A stretch of 64,000 bases of DNA from Bdellovibrionales bacterium (GTDB lineage: Bacteria > Bdellovibrionota > UBA1018 > CAIMNF01), in the NCBI GenBank assembly GCA_018266375.1, contig JAFEAO010000006.1:1-64000 (forward strand), written 5' to 3'. The notes below the pieces were generated by a model that saw only the letters and a list, made by a program, of their open reading frames with translations, made no database searches and was not told the DNA's origin. Both the position numbers and the translations under genes were made by a program. Shown in pieces: positions 44,198 through 53,233 of the stretch; position 1 is the stretch's first letter, and each line of letters starts with the position of its first letter.

Positions 44198-45195
44198 CAA
44201 AGCCATCCTTGTATTTTGTACCAGGCTACCGTTTGAGGAATCCCGGTTTCGAGAGTATTTTTCGGTTTAAAATGAAGTTGTTCAAAAGCTTTTTGAGCCG
44301 AGCAGATCCAGTAGTCGGGCGTTATCTCGTGGAGTTTGTCGTCGTTGATCGAGAAATTTTTGTGTAAAATTTTACCGAGTACTGTGCCGCCCATCGCAAT
44401 CGCGGAAAGGAGTAGCGGTGGGACTTTGATCCGAATCGGTTTTGTTTTTAACTCTTGCGCGATGAGAGCCATCACACGCTCGAAGGTGTAGATCTGACCG
44501 TCTGTAATAAAAAAACGTTCGCCGTGTTGATACAGTTCATCCGGCGCATCAAAGCTCTGGATGATCGCATCGATAAAGTCTTCAACGTAAATAAAATTGT
44601 AGTACTTGTGACCTGTTGGAGTGCGGCAAGGCAGGATCGGTACCCATTGCTTCTGGATCATCTTGAAGAACATGAAAATATTTCGGTCACGCGGTCCGTA
44701 GACGGCCGTCGGACGGAGAACGATGAAGGGGAGTCTGCCCTTGAACTCATCCAAGTAGAGTTCACCGCGCAGTTTGCTCTCCCCGTACATTGATACCGGA
44801 CGATCGGGTTCTGCCTCGGTTTTGGGAGAGAGACCGCTGCTCGGACCGCCTGCGGCCTGAGTCGAAACGTAGACAAATTTTTTTAAACTTTTTGACTGAA
44901 CCGCTGCCGTTGCAAGATTTTTGGTTCCTTCGGCGTTGAATCGAAAGTATTCCTCACGATTTTTTGCTGCAGTGAGACCCGCAAGGTGGATAACAACTTC
45001 GGCGTTCCCGCAAGCGCGAACAAGCGAACCCATGTCCCGAAGATCACCAGAAAGGCGGGTGAACCGCACCCCATTCAAGAACTCACTCGACGCAGTGGGG
45101 CGCATTAACGCACATACTTCGTGGCCTTGTTCGGCGAGCTTTGCAACGAGCCCGCTTCCAATAAATCCACTTGCCCCGGTGACTAAAATTCTCAT
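44197..45195 (-). CDS. NAD-dependent epimerase/dehydratase (extended SDR)
   Basis: A 332-residue extended SDR with TGASGFIGSGLVAKL at the N-terminus, HLAGLTAAKN, and YGESK as the catalytic YxxxK. The segment FIVLRPTAVYGPRDRNIFMFFK is typical of nucleotide-sugar epimerases and 3-beta-HSD-like enzymes. It is coupled to the SDR that follows. No Shine-Dalgarno precedes its ATG, which lies only 16 bases from the divergent hydrolase start. Confidence 0.87.
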   Translation of the reverse strand: MRILVTGASGFIGSGLVAKLAEQGHEVCALMRPTASSEFLNGVRFTRLSGDLRDMGSLVRACGNAEVVIHLAGLTAAKNREEYFRFNAEGTKNLATAAVQSKSLKKFVYVSTQAAGGPSSGLSPKTEAEPDRPVSMYGESKLRGELYLDEFKGRLPFIVLRPTAVYGPRDRNIFMFFKMIQKQWVPILPCRTPTGHKYYNFIYVEDFIDAIIQSFDAPDELYQHGERFFITDGQIYTFERVMALIAQELKTKPIRIKVPPLLLSAIAMGGTVLGKILHKNFSINDDKLHEITPDYWICSAQKAFEQLHFKPKNTLETGIPQTVAWYKIQGWL

Positions 45196-45211
45196 AATTA
45201 CTGTTTATATC

Positions 45212-45997
45212 ATGGATAAATCAAAAACGCGTATCACTGTTTTAGGATGTGGCACCTCGACCGGAGTTCCGATGATCAGTTGTAAGTGCGTCGTCTGCCG
45301 ATCCAAGAATCCGAGGAACAAGCGTCTTCGGGCTTCGCTGCTCGTCGAGACGCAAGGCAAGAGCTTTCTCATGGATACGTCGCCCGATCTCCGTCAACAA
45401 GCGCTCAAGTACAAGATCACCCATATCGATGCGGTACTGATAACCCATCCGCACGCAGATCACGTGGGTGGGCTCGATGAGATTCGCAGTTACAATTTTA
45501 TTCAGAAACAGCGGATTCCGCTCTACGGTCATGACTGGACTCTTCGAGAGCTTAAGGTTCGCTTCGACTACATATTCCAACCGACTTACATCGAGGGAGG
45601 GGGAGTGGCACAGATCGATCTTCACGAGTTCGACATAAACGAGGACTCATTCGAGGTGCAGGGAGTAAAAATTGTTCCCCTGGAATTGAAGCATGGCAGT
45701 GCAAGCGTCGCGGGTTTTCGAATCGGGAGTTTCGCTTACATGACGGATTGCAATTTTATCCCTGAGACTACACTAAAAAAGTTGAACGGAATCGAGACGA
45801 TCATCTTGGATTGCCTCCGTATGACGAAGCACGGCACTCATTTTTGCTTCGAGGAAGCATTAGACAGCGCACGGCGAATTGGAGCTAAACGAACTTACTT
45901 TACTCATCTCAGCCACGATTTTGACTACCAAAAACACTCAAGGGCTCTCCCGAAAAAGACATATTTCGCGTATGATGGGCTGATCATTAAAGCTTGA
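45212..45997 (+). CDS. PhnP-type metallo-beta-lactamase-fold phosphodiesterase
   Basis: The true start is the ATG at 45212 (MDKSKTRITVLGCGTSTGVP), although the frame is open further upstream; the product has 261 residues. The motif CKCVVC followed by NPRNKRLRASLLVE and the metal-binding THPHADHVGG mark the PhnP subgroup of MBL hydrolases, which cleave cyclic phosphodiesters. Other metal ligands appear in ELKHG, MTDCN and FTHLSHD. No phn genes are present. No Shine-Dalgarno is seen, and the promoter must lie inside the divergent epimerase gene. Confidence 0.87.
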   Translation: MDKSKTRITVLGCGTSTGVPMISCKCVVCRSKNPRNKRLRASLLVETQGKSFLMDTSPDLRQQALKYKITHIDAVLITHPHADHVGGLDEIRSYNFIQKQRIPLYGHDWTLRELKVRFDYIFQPTYIEGGGVAQIDLHEFDINEDSFEVQGVKIVPLELKHGSASVAGFRIGSFAYMTDCNFIPETTLKKLNGIETIILDCLRMTKHGTHFCFEEALDSARRIGAKRTYFTHLSHDFDYQKHSRALPKKTYFAYDGLIIKA

Positions 45998-46031
45998 TCA
46001 TCAAGTCTAAGTAGCGAAGGAGCTGTTGAAT

Positions 46032-47138
46032 ATGATCGTTGGCGTACCGAAGGAAATTAAAAATAAAGAAAACCGCGTATCAATGGTCGTTGCAGGCGTG
46101 AGAGCACTCACGCAAGCAGGACACAAGGTCATCGTGCAAACTCAGGCAGGTATCGGTGCTGGGATCACCGATCAAGAATATGCCGCAGCCGGAGCGACCA
46201 TCGCTGCTGACGCGAAAGAGGTTTTCGCGAAAGCCGACATGATCGTGAAAGTCAAAGAACCTCTTCCAGAAGAATACGATCTTCTTCGTGAAGGACAGAT
46301 CCTTTACACTTACTTGCACCTGGCTGCGGACGAGCGTCTTACAAAAGCGCTTCTCGAGCGCAAGATTGTCGGGATCGCGTATGAAACGATTCAACCTGCG
46401 GATGGATCGCTTCCTTTGCTGTCTCCGATGAGCTCGGTTGCCGGACGTATGGCGACTCAGATCGGCGCGACGTATTTGCAAAAAGATCACGGCGGTAAAG
46501 GCATGCTCCTCGGTGGCGTGACCGGTGTTGCTCGCGGTAACGTGACTATCTTAGGCGGCGGTGTCGTCGGCGTGAACGCGGCGAAAATGGCGATCGGGTT
46601 GGGCGCGAAAGTGACCATCCTCGATGTCAACGTAGACCGCCTCGAGTACCTAAACGATATTTTCGCAAATAACGTGCACACGCTTTACTCGAACAACGAA
46701 CAAATCGAGAGATCAGTGCTTGAGTCGGATCTCGTCATCAGCGCGATCTTGATTCCGGGTGCAAAAGCTCCGAAGCTCGTCACTCGCAGCATGATCTCCC
46801 GCATGCAGCCGGGCGGCGTCGTGATCGACGTTGCGGTTGACCAAGGCGGCGCGATCGAGACCTGCCGTCCGACCTCTCACGAGCATCCAACTTACGTGCT
46901 CGATAACATCATTCACTATGCGGTTCCGAATATGCCAGGCGCGGTGCCTCGCACATCGACCTACGCATTGACTAACGTGACCCTCAAGTACGGCCTCATG
47001 TTGGCAAACTTGGGTTGGAAAGAGGCGATCGCGCGCGATCCTGCTCTCTTTAAAGGCGTGAACCTAGCCCATGGTAAACTGACTTACAAGGCTGTTGCTG
47101 ACGATTTGGGATTGCCTTTCGACGCGCTGAAGCTATAA
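46032..47138 (+). CDS. ald: Alanine dehydrogenase
   Basis: A 368-residue NAD-dependent alanine dehydrogenase, which interconverts L-alanine and pyruvate plus ammonia. The start [16 protein letters not shown] is diagnostic. The Rossmann motif [30 protein letters not shown] and [15 protein letters not shown] near the C-terminus match the family. The ATG at 46032 is preferred over the in-frame TTG at 46026 because AAGGAG (46017-46022) lies nine bases before it. Confidence 0.96.
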   Translation: MIVGVPKEIKNKENRVSMVVAGVRALTQAGHKVIVQTQAGIGAGITDQEYAAAGATIAADAKEVFAKADMIVKVKEPLPEEYDLLREGQILYTYLHLAADERLTKALLERKIVGIAYETIQPADGSLPLLSPMSSVAGRMATQIGATYLQKDHGGKGMLLGGVTGVARGNVTILGGGVVGVNAAKMAIGLGAKVTILDVNVDRLEYLNDIFANNVHTLYSNNEQIERSVLESDLVISAILIPGAKAPKLVTRSMISRMQPGGVVIDVAVDQGGAIETCRPTSHEHPTYVLDNIIHYAVPNMPGAVPRTSTYALTNVTLKYGLMLANLGWKEAIARDPALFKGVNLAHGKLTYKAVADDLGLPFDALKL

Positions 47139-47150
47139 ACTTATCCTTAG

Positions 47151-47639
47151 ATGGATAAGCTCGGTAAGATTCTTGGTATCGCAAACACAGTTGCAATCGC
47201 AGTCGTGCTCGGCCTTTTTGCTTACACCAAACTTGTTTATAAACGCCCAGCGATCACCGAGAGTAAGGAACGCGCGAAGCTTGCGACCAAGAAGCCGGAG
47301 TTACATGACAATGGCAAGAAAGTCGTTCTCGTTTTGGATCCGATCACGGCTAACCTCGATCCGTATACCGACCCGACTGACAACAAACAGAAGGTGCACT
47401 ACGTGAGCATGACTCTCGCTGTGGAGATTCGCGATGAGTCTGACGTTAATAAATTTAAAGACGCTGAGCCCGTGGTGATGGATAAAGTCCTTTCGAACTT
47501 GGGCAAAAAGAAGTTCGAAGATTTAAACCAAGTCCAGGGCCGCTACGTATTTCGCTCCCAAATTATCGACGCCGCGAACGAGTATCTGAATGCACCCGTT
47601 GTGACAGAAGTCTATTTCAACGACTTTTTGCTGCAGTAA
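47151..47639 (+). CDS. FliL-like membrane protein outside a flagellar operon
   Basis: A 162-residue protein with one N-terminal membrane helix (about 8-26) and a periplasmic domain ending VVTEVYFNDFLLQ, which matches the FliL signature (V-x-V-x-F-x-D-F-x-x-Q). FliL binds flagellar stators around the motor, but no flagellar gene is in the window. It follows ald by 12 bases without a Shine-Dalgarno. Some bacteria carry extra FliL-like proteins, so a motility role is likely but not certain. Confidence 0.75.
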   Translation: MDKLGKILGIANTVAIAVVLGLFAYTKLVYKRPAITESKERAKLATKKPELHDNGKKVVLVLDPITANLDPYTDPTDNKQKVHYVSMTLAVEIRDESDVNKFKDAEPVVMDKVLSNLGKKKFEDLNQVQGRYVFRSQIIDAANEYLNAPVVTEVYFNDFLLQ

Positions 47640-47779
47640 CTACGGGTTTGTCGGCGGGATGAACAAAAATTTAAATTTCATTCGTTAAAAATATCGGGTG
47701 GCGACATCGTTTTGACAGACAAGCAGGCAATTTCTGCCGATTCCCATCCGGTCGCGCCTCGCGCTATCCTCTTATATAG

Positions 47780-49843
47780 ATGAGGGCACTAACTCAACTC
47801 GCATTGGTCATCACGTTTGCAAGTCCAGCATTGGCGCAAGTTCCGCCAAGTAAAAGCGCGACTGGAGGTGCGAATACCGGAGGCACAGTAGATCTAATCG
47901 AAACTTATAATAAAATGAAAGCGTCCGTCATGTCGATGCAGAGCGCGAATTCTTGTGGATATGATTTTGCAGGTTCAAAAGACAAGCTTTGTGATTTCAA
48001 GTCGGTTTGTGACAAGCTCAATGCCTATGGGACCGAAGGTGTTCTTTATCAAGGCAAAGACGGAAAAGTAATCCCGAATTATGCGATTCAAGGTGCAGAG
48101 GATGTCATTAAAGGTTGCTTGAATCAACGTAATGTACAACTCAATCTTTCAAAGAAGTCATCGGGCGAATTGATGAACTCGACGATGGGTGGTTCTTCGT
48201 TTCAAAAACACATGGAGAGAGTGAACCAACTCAATAAGAAATTTCTCGAGTCCGTAATTTCAAATAATGAAGGTGACACCAAGACTGCGATCGAACTTGC
48301 TTCTATAAATCAGGTATTATCCGCCTCTGACAAAGCCAAAGAAAGTAAGGGCCAGGACCAAAGCAAGGCTAAGACCGACGAAGACGATTTTAAGCCACCG
48401 CCAACTCGCGAAGACTATTCTCAGATGCTCGCTACTCTCGAGAATCAGGCAGGTAAAAAACTGAGTGATAAGTCTCGCGGCATTTATCTAGACCTCATGG
48501 TGGAAATGGCGGACACAAGTTTCTATTACCAGAACGACGAAAAAAATGATGCAGTCAAGGATACTTTGAATGAGGTCGTGAACCAGAATCCGTTTATGAA
48601 TGGCGAACTTTTCACGAATTCAAAAATAGTAAAAGGCGGTAAAGACCAGGTTCTTGTTAATCAAAAGATCTTTCAGCAAGAGTTGGATCGTTCGTACAAA
48701 ATATTTGGCGAAGCAAAGGCATCGATCATCAAAGTATTGGAAAGTCGTCGTACGCCTGGAACCAGCGCATCGGTCGATGCGATGATCGCGCGAATTAACC
48801 TCATTCGCATGACTAACCCGAGTAAAGACGGACTTTGCGATCTACCAAACGCCTACTACAACCCTAATTCACACACTTTCACCGTGTGTACAGCCGTAAT
48901 GCAGTTGCCGGATGAAGCGATTAGGTCAATCATCTCGCATGAGCTTGGTCACTCCATCGACCCATGTGTAATTTCAAGCGAACTTGTTGAAGTTACCGGC
49001 ATAAAGAAGCCGCTATACGCGGAAAGTAAAAAAAGTCCGAAACGCGACGCTTACTATAAAGAACTGAATGAAAAAAACGGCCAGTATGTGTTGGATTTGA
49101 AGCTTCCCAAGCAGGACACTGAAGACCGAAACCTCGTCGTGGATTTTTTTCCGAAAGTTGCGGAAAGGCATCGAAAAGGTGTTTATGAGGCTTTCGAGAC
49201 AAAAAAACTCTCGACGGCTGTACCACTCGATGCAAATCCGTTTAAGTCGGTAATTTCCTGTTTAGGTACACCTAGATCGGTGAACGCCCAATCCGCTTCG
49301 GTAAAGCGCTTGAAAGCGGCGGTTGATGAGAAGATGAAGCAGTTGATTAAGTCAGGTTCTGCAAAAGATTCATCGGATGTAAAAGAACTTCTCGATGCAA
49401 AAGCGGCAATTCCCGATTTGATAAAACAAAAAGGATTTTGTTCGGGTTTCCTGCCGACTGATAAAGGCGGAAACTCGCAGTATCAGGAAGCATTTTCGGA
49501 TTGGTTAGCGGGAGAGGTGGTTGCGACCGATTTGGCAAATAAATCGTCCGAGAAACAAAGGACTTCCGCATTCGAGGGGATTGGTTTCTTTGCGGGGGTA
49601 GGATGCACATCGATCAACGAATCCGTTACCTACAAACTTAAAGATATGGTCACCAAAATGGGTTGTGATATCAAAAACGATAAAGATTTGGATAACCTAA
49701 TCGCCATTAACAAGGCAGTTGGACATGTAGCCGACCCTCATCCCTACACCGCTGATCGTATCGACGCTATATTCTTTGCCAACCCTAAAACGCGCGAAGC
49801 CTTGGGCTGTGGCGGCAATTCGAAGAAGAGGCACTGTGAATAA
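47780..49843 (+). CDS. Secreted putative zinc metalloprotease (HELGH)
   Basis: A 687-residue exported protein (signal peptide cleaved near ALAQ). The motif IISHELGHSIDPC has HELGH at residues 387-391; a later Glu in YQEAFSDWLAGE (Glu570) could be the third zinc ligand of a gluzincin, although the spacing of about 180 residues is long. The end DPHPYTADRIDAIFFANPKTREALGC recalls the tail of M48-type peptidases. A Lys/Asp/Ser-rich, low-complexity region covers about 165-215, and at least nine cysteines suggest disulfides. The gene is AT-richer than most of the window. The catalytic assignment is from motif only. Confidence 0.65.
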   Translation: MRALTQLALVITFASPALAQVPPSKSATGGANTGGTVDLIETYNKMKASVMSMQSANSCGYDFAGSKDKLCDFKSVCDKLNAYGTEGVLYQGKDGKVIPNYAIQGAEDVIKGCLNQRNVQLNLSKKSSGELMNSTMGGSSFQKHMERVNQLNKKFLESVISNNEGDTKTAIELASINQVLSASDKAKESKGQDQSKAKTDEDDFKPPPTREDYSQMLATLENQAGKKLSDKSRGIYLDLMVEMADTSFYYQNDEKNDAVKDTLNEVVNQNPFMNGELFTNSKIVKGGKDQVLVNQKIFQQELDRSYKIFGEAKASIIKVLESRRTPGTSASVDAMIARINLIRMTNPSKDGLCDLPNAYYNPNSHTFTVCTAVMQLPDEAIRSIISHELGHSIDPCVISSELVEVTGIKKPLYAESKKSPKRDAYYKELNEKNGQYVLDLKLPKQDTEDRNLVVDFFPKVAERHRKGVYEAFETKKLSTAVPLDANPFKSVISCLGTPRSVNAQSASVKRLKAAVDEKMKQLIKSGSAKDSSDVKELLDAKAAIPDLIKQKGFCSGFLPTDKGGNSQYQEAFSDWLAGEVVATDLANKSSEKQRTSAFEGIGFFAGVGCTSINESVTYKLKDMVTKMGCDIKNDKDLDNLIAINKAVGHVADPHPYTADRIDAIFFANPKTREALGCGGNSKKRHCE

Positions 49844-50210
49844 ACTTGTTCTTTTAGTTTCAATGTTTGTGGGTTCCATATCCTTTGCGTCAAAATCGGC
49901 AACGGCACCCGATTTGAGAGTCACGTTTGAGTACGAGACTAACCTCAAATTTCGCCAAGCGCGTACGCTCGAAATCGACAAACGTAAGGTCTACGTCAAT
50001 GGAGTCGCCCTGGATCCAGTTCGCGTGATGGTGCTTCATCGTTACCTTCGGAATGCCGTGATTACTCCGGTCGACGCTACCGACGGAATCTGTGCTGCGG
50101 GTAAGTACATCTACAAAAAAACTCGAAACAGGAAAACCGAGACTTTTGAGGGCTGTGTCGGCTCAAAAAGCTTTGTGACCCTGAACGACACGTTCAAAAA
50201 GCTCTTTTAG
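49836..50210 (+). CDS. Small exported protein coupled to the putative protease
   Basis: The best start is GTG at 49836, five bases after AAGAGG and overlapping the protease stop by eight bases; it gives 124 residues with a signal peptide (MNKLVLLVSMFVGSISFASKS). Two cysteines (GICAAGK and EGCVGSK) could pair. I recognise no family. Translational coupling to the HELGH protein suggests a partner or inhibitor, which is only an inference. Confidence 0.65.
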   Translation: MNKLVLLVSMFVGSISFASKSATAPDLRVTFEYETNLKFRQARTLEIDKRKVYVNGVALDPVRVMVLHRYLRNAVITPVDATDGICAAGKYIYKKTRNRKTETFEGCVGSKSFVTLNDTFKKLF

Positions 50211-50251
50211 TAGACCCGTCCAAACGCTAATTCGGACTCGTTTTACCGAGG

Positions 50252-50578
50252 TTAAGTCATTCCGACCTTAGCTTCAAAAACGGCGCCTGGATCAACTTGC
50301 AAGCTCGGTGTGTGTATCGAGCCCACGAGTTTTCCTCGTCCGGTGATCCAAACTTTTTGGTGAGCGTGGACGTCGCCTTTGACGAAACCTTCGATAACGA
50401 GCGTGTCGGCGTTCACTTTGCCTTCGATGAGCGAACCTTCCTTGAGGTGAATCACGCTGCCGGTCGCGCCTTTGATCTCGCCCATGAGCTGGCCATAAAA
50501 GTGAAGTTCATTTTTAACTTCGAAGTTGCCGATAATCTTTGTGGTCGGAGAGATCAAAGTAATTTCACTTTTTTCCAT
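50252..50578 (-). CDS. Bactofilin
   Basis: A 108-residue protein made of one bactofilin beta-helix domain: ISPTTKIIGNFEVKNELHFYGQLMGEIKG, then repeated hydrophobic rungs (SLIEGKVNADTLVIEGFVKGDVHAHQKVWITGRGKLVGSIHTPSL). Bactofilins polymerise into cytoskeletal filaments that place peptidoglycan enzymes and polar proteins. It overlaps the upstream membrane gene by 14 bases. The C-terminal tail is very short. Confidence 0.93.
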   Translation of the reverse strand: MEKSEITLISPTTKIIGNFEVKNELHFYGQLMGEIKGATGSVIHLKEGSLIEGKVNADTLVIEGFVKGDVHAHQKVWITGRGKLVGSIHTPSLQVDPGAVFEAKVGMT

Positions 50579-51368
50579 AATGAAAGTTCTGCTGCACGAT
50601 GAGTTTGTTGTTGAGGTCGAAAAGAAAAACCTGGATCTCCGAGAGCTGGCTCTTTTGCTCGAACGGTCCGAAGCGGGCTTTCAGCACCCGAAACCGAGCG
50701 ACCGAGAAATACTCACCGCGGTTCGGGTCAAAAAGGTAAGCGCCGGCCGGTGAATTCAGCACGCCTTCAGGATGAGCAAAGATGCGGTCGTTCGCGCGGG
50801 AGATCGCGACGATGTGACCTTGCTGCGACCCCTTGCCCGGATCTTTGTACAAAATATTTAGCGAAAAGTTCGCATATTTGCCTTCCCAATCCACGCGAGG
50901 CTCTTCGGTTTTGACTGTGGGCTCGGCGCCGGCTTCAGGGAGCGCGATGTTTTCGGCCAAGCCGGCCCAAACGCCATCCTTGCCTTCCCATTCGTCGCCT
51001 TTAGCCGCGGCAGGCTTTTGATCGGTCGCTTTTGGATCGAGCGGTACTGCAGGCAAAACCGTGGAGCCGCTTGAAGGCGCCGTCACTGTTGTGACGATCG
51101 GCGCTGTAGCGCGCTTTTCGAGAGCGATTTTAAGCTCTTGGATTTCGTTTTCCAGCTCTTTAATGAGCTCGGGACGGGCTGCGCGCTCGGAGAAGTACTC
51201 GCGGATGGCGTAAACGCTTGAAAAGAGAGCTATGCCTGCCAGTACCCAGACGGACAGTGAGGCTTGAAGAATCCAGCGCTTGGGTACTTTAAAAGTACGC
51301 GGGCTCAAGTTGTCGCGATGAACTTGAACCGTCAAAAACTTGTCTGGTTTTCCCTCGATTTGCATCAT
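50565..51368 (-). CDS. Membrane/coiled-coil partner of the bactofilin
   Basis: A 267-residue protein: a basic N-terminus, one membrane helix (about 35-55), a short coiled coil (about 62-85), a Pro/Ala/Thr-rich linker (about 88-130), and a C-terminal globular domain (about 160-267) that I do not recognise. The layout up to the coiled coil is like that of the M23 peptidases (LmdC type) often encoded with bactofilins. However, I find no HxxxD or HxH zinc motif, so it is not an active M23 enzyme. Coupling to bactofilin suggests that it connects the filament to the membrane. Confidence 0.6.
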   Translation of the reverse strand: MMQIEGKPDKFLTVQVHRDNLSPRTFKVPKRWILQASLSVWVLAGIALFSSVYAIREYFSERAARPELIKELENEIQELKIALEKRATAPIVTTVTAPSSGSTVLPAVPLDPKATDQKPAAAKGDEWEGKDGVWAGLAENIALPEAGAEPTVKTEEPRVDWEGKYANFSLNILYKDPGKGSQQGHIVAISRANDRIFAHPEGVLNSPAGAYLFDPNRGEYFSVARFRVLKARFGPFEQKSQLSEIQVFLFDLNNKLIVQQNFHYGKK

Positions 51369-51422
51369 TCAAAAGATACCAAAGTTTTAAGATTTTGGGG
51401 GTTTATTCCGATTCGAGAAGTG

Positions 51423-53228
51423 ATGAAGCTTCTCTTTGTCGACAATAGTGCTGAACTGCAGCAAAAATGGATTGAGCCTCTCCGCGCTGACGGATGGGGT
51501 GCTCTTCGCGCTCGCAGCGCTGAAGATGCGGATCGCATGCTCATGTTTCACGGTGACAGTATCGAAGTCGTCGTCGTGCACGAGTCGATGGTCAAGTGGG
51601 CCGAAGCTCACGACTACGCATTCGTAGTTCTCACTAAAACTTGGGGCGACAAAGAAGTTATCGCTCACCAAAACTCAAAACGTTCGGCATTTTTTTATCA
51701 GAAGATCGATGGTCGCGTGCAAGACTTGCAAACCGCGATTCATTCGTATCGCAGCGGTGGTCCGTCCTCGGGCGATAAAAAAGAAGCGACGAAGTGGGAA
51801 GCGACCAAGACGATCGCCCTCGAAGACTTTACTTCAACGCTCACTAAGCCTGAGCAAACTCTGCGCGGGACTGCAAGCGGTGGTGAGAGCAGCATTAAAC
51901 TCGAAGCGCCTCAAGTGATGTTCGGCGGTGAAAAAACCAACACCGGCTTGAATACTCCGAAGCAGGAAGCGTCTGCACCGGCGGCTCCGGCGGCGATGAA
52001 AGTCGAACTTGCAGCTCCAGAAGCACCGAAGAAAGACTTTCCATCGATCACGCTCGAAGATCCGCAGATCACCGCATCGGGAGCGCATACTCAACCCAAG
52101 CAATCGGGCAAGTCCAAAGAAATTCCTGTGCCTGTCGTGTCGTCCATGACGATTGCTCTCGAGCTCGATAACAGCAACGGCGACAAAACCGCCATTCGTC
52201 CAGTCGATCGTTCGAAGCTCCAAGAAGCCGCCGCGATCAATACCGCTGTCGACAAAAGCCTACCGGAAGTCACGGAAGTCAAGCTTGATGACGTCAAGCT
52301 CGACCTCGAAGCGCCGACCCGTATCTACGAACCGGCGGAAGATAAAGATCAAGCCACTCGTATCTCGATCGAACCGCCGACGAAGTCGATGGCACTCGAC
52401 CGTAAAGCCGCCGATCCGACGATGGTGCTTGAAGCGACGAAGCTCGAACTCACGATCGAAAAGGGTGAGGAAGTTCCGGCACCGCTTAATGCGCTGACTG
52501 GCGAGCAAGAATTGATTGACGAGCTGTCGTTGAACGAAGCGGTCGGCATGAGCCAAATCGTCAACTCAAATCGTGTTTCTTCAGGTCAGAGTTATGCTCC
52601 ACCTCCTCCTCCGGTCGTGCGCGTTCTTGAAGGCGATGAGGCACTCAAAAATTATCTCGCTCTCCGTGAGCAAGACGTTGCGGTGCTCACCGGCCAAATT
52701 CGTTCTGGCCAAGAGCGTATTCAGCAGCTTGAGCTTCAACTCAAGGTTGAGAAAGCCCGCGCAATCGAGCTTCAGCACACGGTTCAGAAGCAAGAGCAGA
52801 CGCTAAAGAACTTCAACAACGACAAACAAGTCGAAGTGGAAGTTCTCTATCGTCAGGTCGAAGATCTCAATCAGCAGTTGCAAGAGCGTTCGAACAAAGC
52901 CCACACGATCGAGGCTAAGCTTAAGATCACGACCGATGAAGTAAACAAGGTTAAAGAGCGCGTGCGCGTGGATATCCGCCGTATTCGCGTTCGCGAGAAG
53001 GAGCTCGAGAGTCAACTTGAAGTCCTGAAAAAAGACTCGACGGCGCTCCTACAGGCTCGTGATGAAAAGATTCTGGAACTCAAACGTAAGCTCGATCTAC
53101 TCGAGTTCAACATGGAACTCATCCAAGAGCAGTACAATAAAGAGCGCCAGCAATCCGAAGATCTCCGCAACCGCCTCAAAGACGCAGCCAAAGCGATGCG
53201 CCAGGCGAACGGACTTCTCGAACAATAA
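51423..53228 (+). CDS. Pseudo-receiver coiled-coil protein, FrzS/AglZ-like layout
   Basis: The likely start is the ATG at 51423 (MKLLFVDNS), giving 601 residues. Residues 1-110 fold like a response-regulator receiver: an acidic Asp7, and the Thr71 and Lys94 positions are kept, but the phosphoacceptor site reads VVVVHESM, with His53 instead of Asp. A long Pro/Ala/Lys/Glu-rich low-complexity linker follows (about 115-440), containing repeated TxxLExP-type motifs, then a continuous coiled coil (about 455-595). Pseudo-receiver plus coiled coil is the architecture of Myxococcus FrzS and AglZ, polar proteins of pilus and gliding motility. The identity is inferred from architecture. Confidence 0.7.
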   Translation: MKLLFVDNSAELQQKWIEPLRADGWGALRARSAEDADRMLMFHGDSIEVVVVHESMVKWAEAHDYAFVVLTKTWGDKEVIAHQNSKRSAFFYQKIDGRVQDLQTAIHSYRSGGPSSGDKKEATKWEATKTIALEDFTSTLTKPEQTLRGTASGGESSIKLEAPQVMFGGEKTNTGLNTPKQEASAPAAPAAMKVELAAPEAPKKDFPSITLEDPQITASGAHTQPKQSGKSKEIPVPVVSSMTIALELDNSNGDKTAIRPVDRSKLQEAAAINTAVDKSLPEVTEVKLDDVKLDLEAPTRIYEPAEDKDQATRISIEPPTKSMALDRKAADPTMVLEATKLELTIEKGEEVPAPLNALTGEQELIDELSLNEAVGMSQIVNSNRVSSGQSYAPPPPPVVRVLEGDEALKNYLALREQDVAVLTGQIRSGQERIQQLELQLKVEKARAIELQHTVQKQEQTLKNFNNDKQVEVEVLYRQVEDLNQQLQERSNKAHTIEAKLKITTDEVNKVKERVRVDIRRIRVREKELESQLEVLKKDSTALLQARDEKILELKRKLDLLEFNMELIQEQYNKERQQSEDLRNRLKDAAKAMRQANGLLEQ

Positions 53229-53233
53229 TCAAA

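Noticed and set aside
44921..45211. N-terminal extension of the PhnP-type hydrolase
   Set aside because: The extension is antisense to the epimerase gene and unlike the family; the protein aligns from the ATG at 45212.
47667..47678. Palindrome AAATTTAAATTT
   Set aside because: Low-complexity AT sequence in an intergenic gap; nothing ties it to a function.
47712..47740. Perfect TTGACA ahead of the HELGH protease gene as a promoter
   Set aside because: No acceptable -10 hexamer occurs 16-18 bases downstream (the sequence there is TGCCGA).
50565..51368. M23 peptidase assignment for the bactofilin partner
   Set aside because: The zinc-binding HxxxD and HxH motifs of LytM/M23 enzymes are not present.
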